DNA from: JAJYTI01 sp035302145
Lineage (GTDB): Bacteria > Bacteroidota > Bacteroidia > Flavobacteriales > Flavobacteriaceae
Reading direction: 5' to 3'
DNA length: 47,289 nucleotides
Assembly: GCA_035302145.1 (NCBI GenBank)
Contig: DATGSX010000062.1
Span: forward strand, 1-47,289
Positions 1-7,437 of the stretch are shown here, piece after piece. A program made the position numbers and the translations under genes. The notes under the pieces are model-generated. The model was not told the DNA's origin. It worked only from the letters and a program-made list of their open reading frames with translations, and did no database searches. Each line of letters opens with the position of its first letter. Within the stretch, counting starts at the first letter, position 1.

Positions 1-1
1 G

Positions 2-124
2 GATTATCTTGACGAATATTGCTACAGATTTAATAGAAGTTTTATGAAAGATGGAATCTTTGAAAATCTAATGACAAGGATGATAAATACCAAACCCTGC
101 CTAATAAAAAATCTTAGTGGTTAA
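2..124 (+). pseudogene. IS1595/ISXO2-type transposase, C-terminal fragment
   Basis: An open frame enters from the window edge and stops after 40 codons. It reads DYLDEYCYRFNRSF, then a segment ending in MTRMINTKP. The YLDEYCYRFNR motif followed by an F-x-x-L-x-x-RM-IN-KP stretch is typical of the C-terminus of ISXO2-like DDE transposases of the IS1595 family. Only the end of the gene is inside the window, so an intact transposase further left cannot be excluded. The stop lies 10 bases before the end of the truncated ilvA on the opposite strand, so the right end of the element must lie between or just inside these genes. I could not define the terminal inverted repeat. Confidence 0.7.
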
Positions 125-133
125 ACGCCTAAG

Positions 134-802
134 TCAATTCTTCTCTTTTTTAATCGAGGTTTTCATAGAAGCTGCTCCAGAAGGTTCTACACCAATGATT
201 TTTGTCTTAGGACTTAATTGCTTGAATACAGTAATAATTCCGGCAGCCACTCCTCCACCACCAATCGGCACAAATAAATAGTCTATAGGCGATTTTGCGT
301 CTTCCAATATTTCCAAAGCAATGGTTCCTTGTCCGGCGATAACTTTTTCGTCATCAAATGGATGAATAAAAACAGCGCCGTCTTCTTTGCAAAACTCATG
401 GGCTTTATCCGATGCTTCATCAAACGTGTCGCCTTGTAATACCACTTCCACTTTGTCTTTTCCAAACAGTTTAACTTGCTTAATTTTTTGTGGGGGTGTT
501 GTTATCGGCATAAACACTGTTCCTTTTATATTTAATTTATTGCATGAATACGCCACTCCTTGTGCATGGTTTCCCGCACTTGCACAGACAACCCCTCTAG
601 ATTTTTCTTCGTTGGAAAGCGAAACAATTTTGTTATAGGCACCACGTAATTTATAGGATCGTACTGGTTGTAGATCTTCTCGTTTTAAATAAATTTGGGC
701 AGAGAACTCTCCACTCAAATTTTCGTTCAACATCAAAGACGTATGTAAAGCTACGTTTTTTATGCGCTCTTTTGCTTGATATGTTTTATCTAATAATTCC
801 AT
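134..802 (-). pseudogene. ilvA: threonine dehydratase (IlvA), 3'-truncated
   Basis: Threonine ammonia-lyase is a PLP enzyme that makes 2-oxobutanoate for isoleucine synthesis. The fold-type II motifs are present: the PLP lysine in SYKLRGAYNK (about residue 51), the SAGNHAQGVA loop and the glycine-rich phosphate loop IGGGGVAAG (about residue 180). The frame ends at 222 residues in GVEPSGAASMKTSIKKEKN, whereas family members usually run to about 400-420 residues with a C-terminal regulatory domain. Both the end of the catalytic domain and the regulatory part are missing. The break coincides with the transposase end at 2-124, so insertion or IS-mediated rearrangement is the likely cause. The missing half could lie outside the window. 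Probably inactive as it stands. Confidence 0.85.
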
Positions 803-870
803 AATTTTTGGAGCTCTAGCATAACAAGCTCTACATCGATTTTTTTCAGGATTTAGTAATGGATTTAATT

Positions 871-887
871 AAAAGCTTCTAGCTTTT
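871..887. terminator. short AT-rich hairpin between ilvA and the LLM unit
   Basis: A 7-bp perfect stem (AAAAGCT / AGCTTTT) with a 3-base loop, flanked by T-rich sequence. It could terminate the leftward transcript of the LLM gene and esterase remnant. The stem is short, so this is weak. Confidence 0.3.
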
Positions 888-891
888 TTAA

Positions 892-909
892 TATACTTTT
901 AAAAGTATA
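892..909. promoter_or_regulatory. 18-bp perfect palindrome, possible operator or weak terminator
   Basis: TATACTTTTAAAAGTATA is a perfect 18-bp palindrome upstream of ilvA and downstream of the esterase remnant. It could be an operator for a dimeric regulator or part of a terminator. Low-complexity AT content makes chance plausible. Confidence 0.2.
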
Positions 910-950
910 ACTTAATTAAAAACCCATTGATTTGCAAGTTCTATCTTTTC

Positions 951-1067
951 CTAAGTAATTGCATGTGGACGTCCATCATAAACCTGTAAATTTACTTTCG
1001 CATTCATTTTCTTTAGAACAACAACACTATCTTTTACGCGATTTAACGGAACGTGGGGTCTGATATT
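951..1067 (-). pseudogene. phospholipase/carboxylesterase family, C-terminal remnant
   Basis: Directly after the LLM stop codon, in the same frame, 38 codons read NIRPHVPLNRVKDSVVVLKK and then on to YDGRPHAIT and a stop. The pattern D/N-x-R-PHVPL...RV...L...M-A-V-YDGRPH-I matches the C-terminus of the alpha/beta-hydrolase phospholipase/carboxylesterase (MhqD/dienelactone hydrolase-like) family, with the catalytic His in GRPH. No start codon or upstream portion remains; the catalytic Ser and Asp regions are gone. Such esterases are often neighbours of oxidoreductases and ring-cleaving dioxygenases, so this looks like the stump of a former downstream gene. Confidence 0.65.
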
Positions 1068-2105
1068 CTATTTATTTAGTGCTTTCCGTACTTTTGGGGC
1101 TATTTTATCGCCAAAAATCTCAATAGACTTCATCATTTGTTTGTGATCTGGTGAACCTACATCCATATGGGCAGAGAATCGCGTTAAGCCAAATAATTCT
1201 ATGGTATGCAAAATTTTGTCGATGGCGTACTCAGGATCACCAATAATTAAATGCCCTGATTTAGATCGTCCAAAATCATATTGATTTCGTTCATAAGCAG
1301 GCCAACCTCGGGATTTTCCAATTCGGTCCATTTGAGAGGAGTAGTATGGGTAATACCAGTCGGCAATCTCTTCTGAATCCTCTCCAAAAAGCGCATGCAT
1401 ATGCACTCCTACTTGAAAATCATCCATGGAATGACCGCTTTCAACCCAAGCATGACGGTAATATTCTACCAATGGTTTAAATCGTTCTAAAGTACCACCG
1501 ATTATAGCAAACATTACAGGTAGTCCTAATTTACCAGCACGAAGCACCGATTGTGGTGTTCCGCCAACAGCTACCCAAATTGGAATATTTCCGTTTTTAG
1601 GTTGAGGATATACTTTTTGTTTATTTAATGGTGGTCTAAATTTTCCTTGCCAAGTCACCTCTTCGTTCTCGTTCAGTTGAAGTAAAAGCTTAAGTTTCTC
1701 ATCGAAAAGTGCATCGTAGTCATTCATATTATTGCCAAACAATGGAAAAGATTCGGTAAACGAACCACGTCCAGCCATTATTTCTGCACGTCCATCAGAT
1801 ATAAGGTCAACCATTGAAAAGTCCTGATATAGTTTAACAGGATCGGCCGAGCTAATAACAGAAACAGCACTGCCTAATGTAATATTTTTAGTTACCGATG
1901 CTGCTGCAGCAAGTAAAATCTCTGGTGCAGCTACAGCATAATCTTTTCTGTGATGTTCGCCAATACCAAAAAAGTCTAGACCAACTTGATCCATCAACTT
2001 TACTTCTTCTAAAATTTCTTGCATTCGTTGACCGGCATCTTGTATCTTCCCTGTTTTTCTATTGATTTGCACGTCGCCAAACATGCCAACTCCTAATTCT
2101 ATCAT
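1068..2105 (-). CDS. LLM-class flavin-dependent oxidoreductase
   Basis: A 345-residue member of the luciferase-like monooxygenase superfamily, cytoplasmic TIM-barrel enzymes that use FMN/F420-type flavin. Visible hallmarks are the N-terminal MIELGVGMFGD strand, FFGIGEHHRKDYAVAAPEILLAAAA (about residues 45-70), ITLGSAVSVISSADPVKLYQDFSMVDLISDGRAEIMAGRGS and the later IPIWVAVGGTPQSV segment. Substrate cannot be read from sequence. The esterase remnant following it in frame suggests it once led a two-gene unit. A -7 box TATCTTTG lies at 2128-2135, about 23 bases upstream of the start. Confidence 0.85.
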   Translation of the reverse strand: MIELGVGMFGDVQINRKTGKIQDAGQRMQEILEEVKLMDQVGLDFFGIGEHHRKDYAVAAPEILLAAAASVTKNITLGSAVSVISSADPVKLYQDFSMVDLISDGRAEIMAGRGSFTESFPLFGNNMNDYDALFDEKLKLLLQLNENEEVTWQGKFRPPLNKQKVYPQPKNGNIPIWVAVGGTPQSVLRAGKLGLPVMFAIIGGTLERFKPLVEYYRHAWVESGHSMDDFQVGVHMHALFGEDSEEIADWYYPYYSSQMDRIGKSRGWPAYERNQYDFGRSKSGHLIIGDPEYAIDKILHTIELFGLTRFSAHMDVGSPDHKQMMKSIEIFGDKIAPKVRKALNK

Positions 2106-2127
2106 CTGTAATAAATTATAATTCTAT

Positions 2128-2135
2128 CAAAGATA
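2128..2135 (-). promoter_or_regulatory. -7 box of the LLM gene promoter
   Basis: TATCTTTG on the minus strand fits the Bacteroidetes TAnnTTTG consensus and sits upstream of the start at 2105. No convincing -33 TTTG was found at the expected distance. Confidence 0.4.
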
Positions 2136-2332
2136 ACATTCCTAAATTTAATTAAGAAAGCCATAAGCTAGTTAATATTAGGTATAGTCAGTTGGTTTAA
2201 AGAGGAGAGTTCTTTAATGAATCGGAACAAACAGGTTATGTAATCTCATTGGTCAATAGATGAATAAAATTGAATTAATTGGAGTTAGACAAAAGTCTAG
2301 AGAATAGATAATTCTCCAATAAGATTAAAAAG

Positions 2333-2372
2333 AAAAAGCACGAACTATCTTAAAAGATATTCCGTGCTTTTT
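2333..2372 (-). terminator. Rho-independent terminator after distal tRNA-Pro
   Basis: Long near-perfect hairpin (18-bp arms with two mismatches, AAAAAGCAC...GTGCTTTTT) immediately downstream of tRNA-Pro in the minus direction, followed by a T-rich run. Confidence 0.75.
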
Positions 2373-2373
2373 G

Positions 2374-2448
2374 TCGGGGTGGCAGGATTCGAACCTGCGA
2401 CCTCCTGGTCCCAAACCAGGCGCGATAACCGGGCTACGCTACACCCCG
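2374..2448 (-). tRNA. tRNA-Pro (TGG), copy 3
   Basis: 75-nt cloverleaf. The acceptor stem CGGGGTG pairs with CACCCCG, the anticodon loop TTTGGGA carries TGG, and the T arm contains GGTTCGAATCC. Identical in sequence to the two other tRNA-Pro genes nearby. Preceded 14 bases upstream by tRNA-Ser. Confidence 0.95.
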
Positions 2449-2462
2449 AGAAAATTATATTG

Positions 2463-2546
2463 CGGAGAGACTGGGACTCGAACCCAGGCAACGGTTACCC
2501 GTTGACAGATTAGCAATCTGCTCCATTACCACTCTGGCACCTCTCC
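2463..2546 (-). tRNA. tRNA-Ser (GCT), copy 2
   Basis: 84-nt class II tRNA with GGAGAGG acceptor strand, anticodon loop TTGCTAA (GCT), a long variable arm (CAACGGGTAACCGTTG) and GGTTCGAGTCC T arm. Identical to the copy at 2869. Confidence 0.95.
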
Positions 2547-2582
2547 AAGAAAAGTTAAGCTAACTATATTTTTACTTCAAAG

Positions 2583-2621
2583 AAAAAGCACATATGGATG
2601 TTACTTCCTATATGCACTTTT
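2583..2621 (-). terminator. hairpin after middle tRNA-Pro
   Basis: Imperfect inverted repeat (AAAAAGCACATATGGA against TCCTATATGCACTTTT) directly downstream of the tRNA-Pro at 2623 on the minus strand, followed by a T-rich run. Likely terminator or processing hairpin. Confidence 0.6.
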
Positions 2622-2622
2622 G

Positions 2623-2697
2623 TCGGGGTGGCAGGATTCGAACCTGCGACCTCCTGGTCCCAAACCAGGCGCGATAACCGGGCTACGCTACACCCCG
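2623..2697 (-). tRNA. tRNA-Pro (TGG), copy 2
   Basis: Same 75-nt sequence as the other two copies, anticodon TGG. This copy has no Ser gene directly in front of it. Confidence 0.95.
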
Positions 2698-2741
2698 AAA
2701 CTTAATCAATATTTTATATGCTATTCTTCTCTTAAAAAATA

Positions 2742-2777
2742 AAAGTAACTACACCTTAATAGTACTATAGTTACTTT
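2742..2777 (-). terminator. Rho-independent terminator after first tRNA-Pro
   Basis: Perfect 10-bp stem AAAGTAACTA / TAGTTACTTT with a 16-base loop, followed on the minus strand by ATTTTTT. Confidence 0.7.
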
Positions 2778-2780
2778 GTG

Positions 2781-2855
2781 TCGGGGTGGCAGGATTCGAA
2801 CCTGCGACCTCCTGGTCCCAAACCAGGCGCGATAACCGGGCTACGCTACACCCCG
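2781..2855 (-). tRNA. tRNA-Pro (TGG), copy 1
   Basis: Same 75-nt tRNA-Pro(TGG). It lies 13 bases after the tRNA-Ser at 2869; the spacer nearly matches the spacer of the distal Ser-Pro pair. Confidence 0.95.
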
Positions 2856-2868
2856 AGAAAATATATTG

Positions 2869-2952
2869 CGGAGAGACTGGGACTCGAACCCAGGCAACGG
2901 TTACCCGTTGACAGATTAGCAATCTGCTCCATTACCACTCTGGCACCTCTCC
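2869..2952 (-). tRNA. tRNA-Ser (GCT), copy 1
   Basis: 84-nt class II tRNA, anticodon GCT, identical to the copy at 2463. It is the first gene of the leftward tRNA array and the one with a recognisable promoter. Confidence 0.95.
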
Positions 2953-2994
2953 AATTAAAATAAAATAAGAACTTCTTTTCCTATCAATTGGTTG

Positions 2995-3026
2995 CAAATA
3001 TAAAGGCATTTTTCCAATATAACAAA
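2995..3026 (-). promoter_or_regulatory. promoter of the tRNA array
   Basis: On the minus strand TTTG (3023-3026), a 20-base spacer and TATATTTG (2995-3002) match the Bacteroidetes -33/-7 promoter pattern, 43 bases before the first tRNA-Ser. No comparable promoter is seen before the internal tRNAs. Confidence 0.65.
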
Positions 3027-3122
3027 GGATTCCCAACAAATCTTATCCCACAATAGCTCCCTTATACCCTACCTCACAGATAATCATGCACTTGTAGCTT
3101 AAATAACTTTTTAACTTTTATT

Positions 3123-5174
3123 TTATTCAGGATATTCCACACGTAAATGATACATGTTATTCAGTTTCAACTTTAAAACCTTCTTAATATCTCGTATTTC
3201 GCGAAGTGTTATATCGGCATTTACAAACTGACCACTCTCTAACTGTGTATCAATAATTTTTTCTACAAAATCACTTAACTTAATTGCTGTTGGATTTTTT
3301 AAACTTTTACTTGCAGCTTCAACAGCATCACACATCATTAGAATTGCAGTCTCCTTAGAGAAAGGCTTTGGGCCTGGATATTGAAAATCCTCCTTCTTTG
3401 CACTGCCATTTTCTTTTTCCTGTTGTTTATAAAAATAATACACTAAACTATCGCCATGATGGGTTCGTATAAAGTCTATAATACGATCGGGTATATTATT
3501 TTTACGAGCAATTTCAATCCCGTCCAATACGTGATCAACAATTACAGTAGCACTTTGTTTTGGAGTTAAATCTTCGTGTGGATTTATGTTATTCACCTGG
3601 TTCTCTGTAAAGAACGAAGGATTTTTCATTTTTCCTATATCATGGTACAGAGCACCTACCCTAACCAACATTGCATTTGCGTTTATTTCATTGGCAGCAG
3701 CTTCGGCCAGATTTGCAACATTTAAAGAGTGATGAAATGTTCCTGGTGCCTGTAACGATAGTTCTTTTAGCAATTTGCTATTGGTATCACTTAGCTCTAA
3801 TAAAGACACATCCGAAACCAAACCAAATATCTTTTCGTATCCATAAATCAGTGGATGTGCAAATAGGGTCACCATTCCATTTAGGAAAAAATAACCGAAG
3901 TACTTCCACTCTATCCCATCAAGACTTCCTTCCTGTATAATTGAAAATGCTAGATATCCAATAATATAAACCAAAGTAATCTGGCCAACTGAGATAAATA
4001 AGTTAGCTCGTTTATAAAGTTCTTCAACACTTAAAATTGTAACTACACCAGCTATGATATGCAAAAATAAATACATAAAACTATCTGGCACTATAAAACC
4101 CAACAGCAATAAAGTAAGTACATGAGTAAAGAATCCTAAGCGAGCGTCGAAGAAGGATTTTAATATTAGGGGTAAAATACACAGTGGCACCACATATACA
4201 TAGTCTGCATTTATCTTCACTATTATGGTGGTTAAGAAAACCATCAAAATAATATTGAAAAATATGAAGGTTACCTTAGTATTATTCGTATAAATATCAT
4301 TTCGAAACTTTTTAAGGAACAAAAACAGCATTAAGAATACTATGGAAACCAATAGAACGTAACCTATAAGAATCCACGTTCTATTGGACTCACTCCAAAC
4401 TTGTGATTTAAATTGCGATTCCAAAGAGGTCAGTGCGCGTAACACCTCTCCTTCTACAACCTCCCCTTTCGCAACAATAAGACTGCCTTTTTCTACAACG
4501 CCAATGTTTGGATTGATAGATTTTATCTGATTATCTAATGTATTGTTTGTAAGCTTTTGATCGAGCTGAACCGTTGGCACCAAACTCCTAGATAGAATTT
4601 TCTTTACAAATGTCCGAGCATTATTCAACTCTTCTTTTTCTGCAGAATTTTCCAGAAGGTTTATAGCCTTCTCTATTGTAAACAAATCATCGTAGGTTAA
4701 TTCTTGTAATTCCTTTCCGTCTCGTAAGTAAACACTTCTGCTAGATGTATAGGCATAATCTCTATCTAGAACACCATATTTATATGCTTTATCTATAATC
4801 TGATTTCCTAAATATTTAACTTCACCTTTTGGCACTTGAAAAAGCGTATCGACATATGTTTCTTCAAATAGTTTTGAGTAATTCGCTTTTACTTCCGCCT
4901 TTTTATCTGCTAACTTTTCAAAATAAGGCGGTGTCTGCGCCATAATGCGTGCTTTTTCTCGCTCTATTTCGTCAGGAAGTTTTTTATTGGTATAGGTAAA
5001 TGGGGCATATAAACTTTCATGTTGCCATGGTTTGCCCTTTTGAAATTGGTATTTAAAATGTCCACCTCTTGGCAGTAAATACATCACCAATAAAATGGAG
5101 CCTATAAATAAAATAGCCTTATAAATCAGGGACTGCTTATCTAAAATGGAAAGAAATAAATCTCGAATTTTCAT
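3123..5174 (-). CDS. 7TM HD-domain phosphohydrolase, PgpH-like
   Basis: A 683-residue membrane protein of the 7TMR-HDED/HD family. Its best known member, PgpH, degrades the second messenger c-di-AMP. One N-terminal membrane segment (about 18-36) is followed by a long extracytoplasmic region (about 40-265), a cluster of membrane segments (about 268-450) and a cytoplasmic HD domain with HHSLNVANLAEAA and ALYHDIGKM (about 475-520) and a later THHGDSLVYYFY. The metal-binding His-Asp residues are intact. Its membrane layout fits turgor/envelope signalling. I infer the c-di-AMP activity from the family; it is not shown here. The gene is divergent from the thiolase. Confidence 0.85.
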   Translation of the reverse strand: MKIRDLFLSILDKQSLIYKAILFIGSILLVMYLLPRGGHFKYQFQKGKPWQHESLYAPFTYTNKKLPDEIEREKARIMAQTPPYFEKLADKKAEVKANYSKLFEETYVDTLFQVPKGEVKYLGNQIIDKAYKYGVLDRDYAYTSSRSVYLRDGKELQELTYDDLFTIEKAINLLENSAEKEELNNARTFVKKILSRSLVPTVQLDQKLTNNTLDNQIKSINPNIGVVEKGSLIVAKGEVVEGEVLRALTSLESQFKSQVWSESNRTWILIGYVLLVSIVFLMLFLFLKKFRNDIYTNNTKVTFIFFNIILMVFLTTIIVKINADYVYVVPLCILPLILKSFFDARLGFFTHVLTLLLLGFIVPDSFMYLFLHIIAGVVTILSVEELYKRANLFISVGQITLVYIIGYLAFSIIQEGSLDGIEWKYFGYFFLNGMVTLFAHPLIYGYEKIFGLVSDVSLLELSDTNSKLLKELSLQAPGTFHHSLNVANLAEAAANEINANAMLVRVGALYHDIGKMKNPSFFTENQVNNINPHEDLTPKQSATVIVDHVLDGIEIARKNNIPDRIIDFIRTHHGDSLVYYFYKQQEKENGSAKKEDFQYPGPKPFSKETAILMMCDAVEAASKSLKNPTAIKLSDFVEKIIDTQLESGQFVNADITLREIRDIKKVLKLKLNNMYHLRVEYPE

Positions 5175-5317
5175 AACCGCTATATTGCGTAGCTATAACA
5201 CCTTTATCGATAGAGTAATTTTAAGCTCGCCAACCAAAGTGTAGCTATTTCATTGAATTAGTTAAAGCCAAAGATAAGGATTAAGCCTAAACGTAGCTAT
5301 CCTACTCCAAATAAAGA

Positions 5318-5348
5318 TTGATATTTCAGCTAAAAATACGTAAATTCG
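5318..5348 (+). promoter_or_regulatory. promoter of the thiolase gene
   Basis: TTG at 5318-5320, 20-base spacer, then TAAATTCG at 5341-5348, one mismatch from TAnnTTTG. It sits 38 bases before the thiolase start codon. Confidence 0.5.
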
Positions 5349-5386
5349 CAGGGAACTGAATTTAATACTAAAGAAATTAAGATATA

Positions 5387-6565
5387 ATGAGTAAAAAAGT
5401 TGTGATTGTTGCCGGGGCTCGTACGCCTATCGGTAGCTTTATGGGAAGTTTATCAAGTGTTCATGCTACAGAATTAGGATCGGTAGCCATAAAAGGAGCC
5501 TTAGAGAAAGTAAATCTAGATCCAAAACTGGTAGATGAAGTGTTTATGGGTAATGTAGTACAAGCTGGTTTGGGCCAAGCCCCTGCTCGTCAAGCAGCTA
5601 TAAAAGCTGGTTTAAGCAACAAAGTACCTGCCACTACCGTAAATAAGGTTTGTGCTTCTGGTATGAAGGCAGTTATGCTTGCCGCGCAGTCCATTGCATT
5701 AGGCGATGCAGATATTGTTGTAGCAGGAGGAATGGAAAACATGAGTAGTATTCCACATTACACACATATGCGAAATGGTAAAAAGTTCGGACCAGCCACC
5801 TTAGAAGATGGTATGCAAAAAGATGGTTTGGTAGATGCCTATGGTAAGGAAGCCATGGGGGTTTATGCAGACTTATGTGCTAAAGAACATAATATTAGCA
5901 GAGAAGAGCAAGATGCTTTTGCAGTGACTTCTTACGAGCGTTCTACTAAAGCATGGAAAGAAGGCAAGTTTAAAAATGAAGTGGTCCCAGTTAGCGTTCC
6001 ACAACGTCGAGGTGAGCCAGTAGTAGTTTCTGAAGACGAAGAGTACACCAATGTTCGTATGGATAGAATACCTACGCTAAGAGCAGCCTTTACAAAAGAT
6101 GGTACAGCAACCGCAGCAAACTCCTCTACTATTAATGACGGAGCTGCAGCATTACTTTTAATGAGCGAAGAAAAAGCAAAAGAACTAAATTTAAAGCCAT
6201 TAGCGACTATAACAGGCTATGCAGATGCAGCTCATGAGCCAGAGTGGTTCACGACTGCCCCAGCTAAAGCGCTAGACAAAGCTTTTGATAAAGCGGGTAT
6301 AACAAAAGAAGATGTAGACTTCTTTGAACTAAACGAAGCGTTTTCTGTAGTAGGTTTGGTAAACTGCCAGTTAATGGATATCGATCAGAGCAAAGTTAAC
6401 GTAAATGGTGGGGCTGTGTCCTTAGGGCATCCTTTAGGATGTAGTGGCGCTAGAATCTTGGTAACTTTACTTAATGTACTAGAGCAAAACGATGCTAAGA
6501 TTGGAGCAGCAGGAATATGTAATGGCGGCGGTGGTGCATCGGCATTAATCTTACAAAGAGACTAA
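5387..6565 (+). CDS. acetyl-CoA C-acyltransferase (thiolase)
   Basis: A 392-residue thiolase that makes or cleaves acetoacetyl-CoA-type substrates. The nucleophilic cysteine is in VNKVCASGMKA (about residue 88). The NEAF motif is in FELNEAFSVV, the catalytic His in VSLGHPLGCSGAR (about 348), and the second catalytic Cys in GICNGGGGASAL (about 378). Length is standard for the family. Degradative versus biosynthetic direction cannot be told, since no other beta-oxidation gene is adjacent. The peptidase gene follows after 33 bases on the same strand and may be cotranscribed. Confidence 0.9.
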   Translation: MSKKVVIVAGARTPIGSFMGSLSSVHATELGSVAIKGALEKVNLDPKLVDEVFMGNVVQAGLGQAPARQAAIKAGLSNKVPATTVNKVCASGMKAVMLAAQSIALGDADIVVAGGMENMSSIPHYTHMRNGKKFGPATLEDGMQKDGLVDAYGKEAMGVYADLCAKEHNISREEQDAFAVTSYERSTKAWKEGKFKNEVVPVSVPQRRGEPVVVSEDEEYTNVRMDRIPTLRAAFTKDGTATAANSSTINDGAAALLLMSEEKAKELNLKPLATITGYADAAHEPEWFTTAPAKALDKAFDKAGITKEDVDFFELNEAFSVVGLVNCQLMDIDQSKVNVNGGAVSLGHPLGCSGARILVTLLNVLEQNDAKIGAAGICNGGGGASALILQRD

Positions 6566-6598
6566 GTTTTTAAGCGCTATAGATTTTTTTAATTGCCA

Positions 6599-7354
6599 AT
6601 GAAATACGGACTTTGCCATTTGAGTGTTGTTCCATTACGTAATGATGCTTCCCATAGAACAGAGTTAGAAACACAACTTCTCTATGGAGATTTAATCGAA
6701 ATAATAAAGCCTCGCAAAGAATGGAGCTATATTCGATTAGAACGAGATAATTATGAAGGTTGGATAGACAACAAGCAGTTCATTAAAATAAATGAAACAG
6801 ACTTTTTACAATTACGGGATACCCCTAAAGTGTTATCCGACGATTTACTAGATTATATTACACTAGAAAACGGAGAAATGCAATTAGTGCTTATGGGGAG
6901 TAATGTAGCTGTTTGTCCATTTCTTAACCACCACTTTCAAGGGAAGGTAAGAAAAGACATTACCACAACATATGCTGGAATTTTAAATACAGCAAACCTA
7001 TATAGAAACACACCTTATTTATGGGGTGGCAAAACACATTTCGGTATAGATTGTAGTGGTTTTACTCAAATGGTATATGCTATAAATGGAATAGATATAG
7101 CTAGAAATGCTAGAGATCAAGCTAAAATAGGAGAAGCATTAAGCTTTATAGAAGAAGCAGAACCTGGGGATTTGGCTTTTTTTGATAATGAAGAAGGTAA
7201 CATAACCCACGTAGGAATTATTTTAGAAAATAATTTTATAATCCACGCTCATGGTAAAGTCCGAGTGGACCGTATAGATCAAACGGGAATTTTTAATACC
7301 GAAACCAATAATCATACCCACAAGCTAAGGGTAATTAGAAAGATTTTACCTTAA
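6599..7354 (+). CDS. C40 family (NlpC/P60) peptidase with SH3-like domain
   Basis: Cysteine peptidase of the NlpC/P60 family, which cut gamma-D-glutamyl links in murein peptides. The first ATG (6599) gives 251 residues starting MKYGLCHLS; an upstream TTG at 6593 is less likely. Residues about 1-75 look like a bacterial SH3 module (LYGDLIEIIKPRKEWSYIRLE...GWID). The catalytic domain follows, with YLWGGKTHFGIDCSGF (Cys about 151), THVGII (His about 203) and a third polar residue in IIHAHG. There is no signal peptide, unusual for a wall hydrolase; a cytoplasmic role such as murein-peptide recycling is possible. Same-strand neighbour of the thiolase. Confidence 0.85.
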   Translation: MKYGLCHLSVVPLRNDASHRTELETQLLYGDLIEIIKPRKEWSYIRLERDNYEGWIDNKQFIKINETDFLQLRDTPKVLSDDLLDYITLENGEMQLVLMGSNVAVCPFLNHHFQGKVRKDITTTYAGILNTANLYRNTPYLWGGKTHFGIDCSGFTQMVYAINGIDIARNARDQAKIGEALSFIEEAEPGDLAFFDNEEGNITHVGIILENNFIIHAHGKVRVDRIDQTGIFNTETNNHTHKLRVIRKILP

Positions 7355-7383
7355 GACTTCTTTTAAGTTATATAAATTAAAAC

Positions 7384-7409
7384 GCCGTCGCAGATATTTC
7401 TGCGACGGC
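7384..7409. terminator. bidirectional terminator
   Basis: Perfect 11-bp stem GCCGTCGCAGA / TCTGCGACGGC with a 4-base loop, A-run on the left and TTTTT on the right, placed between the convergent peptidase and TPR genes. Confidence 0.9.
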
Positions 7410-7437
7410 ATTTTTAATTATTGGAGTAATACAACTC

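Noticed and set aside
2778..2963. Open frame of 61 codons across the tRNA cluster
   Set aside because: It is a translation through tRNA-Pro and tRNA-Ser genes (GWQDSNLRPPGPKPGAITGLRYTP), a well known annotation artefact.
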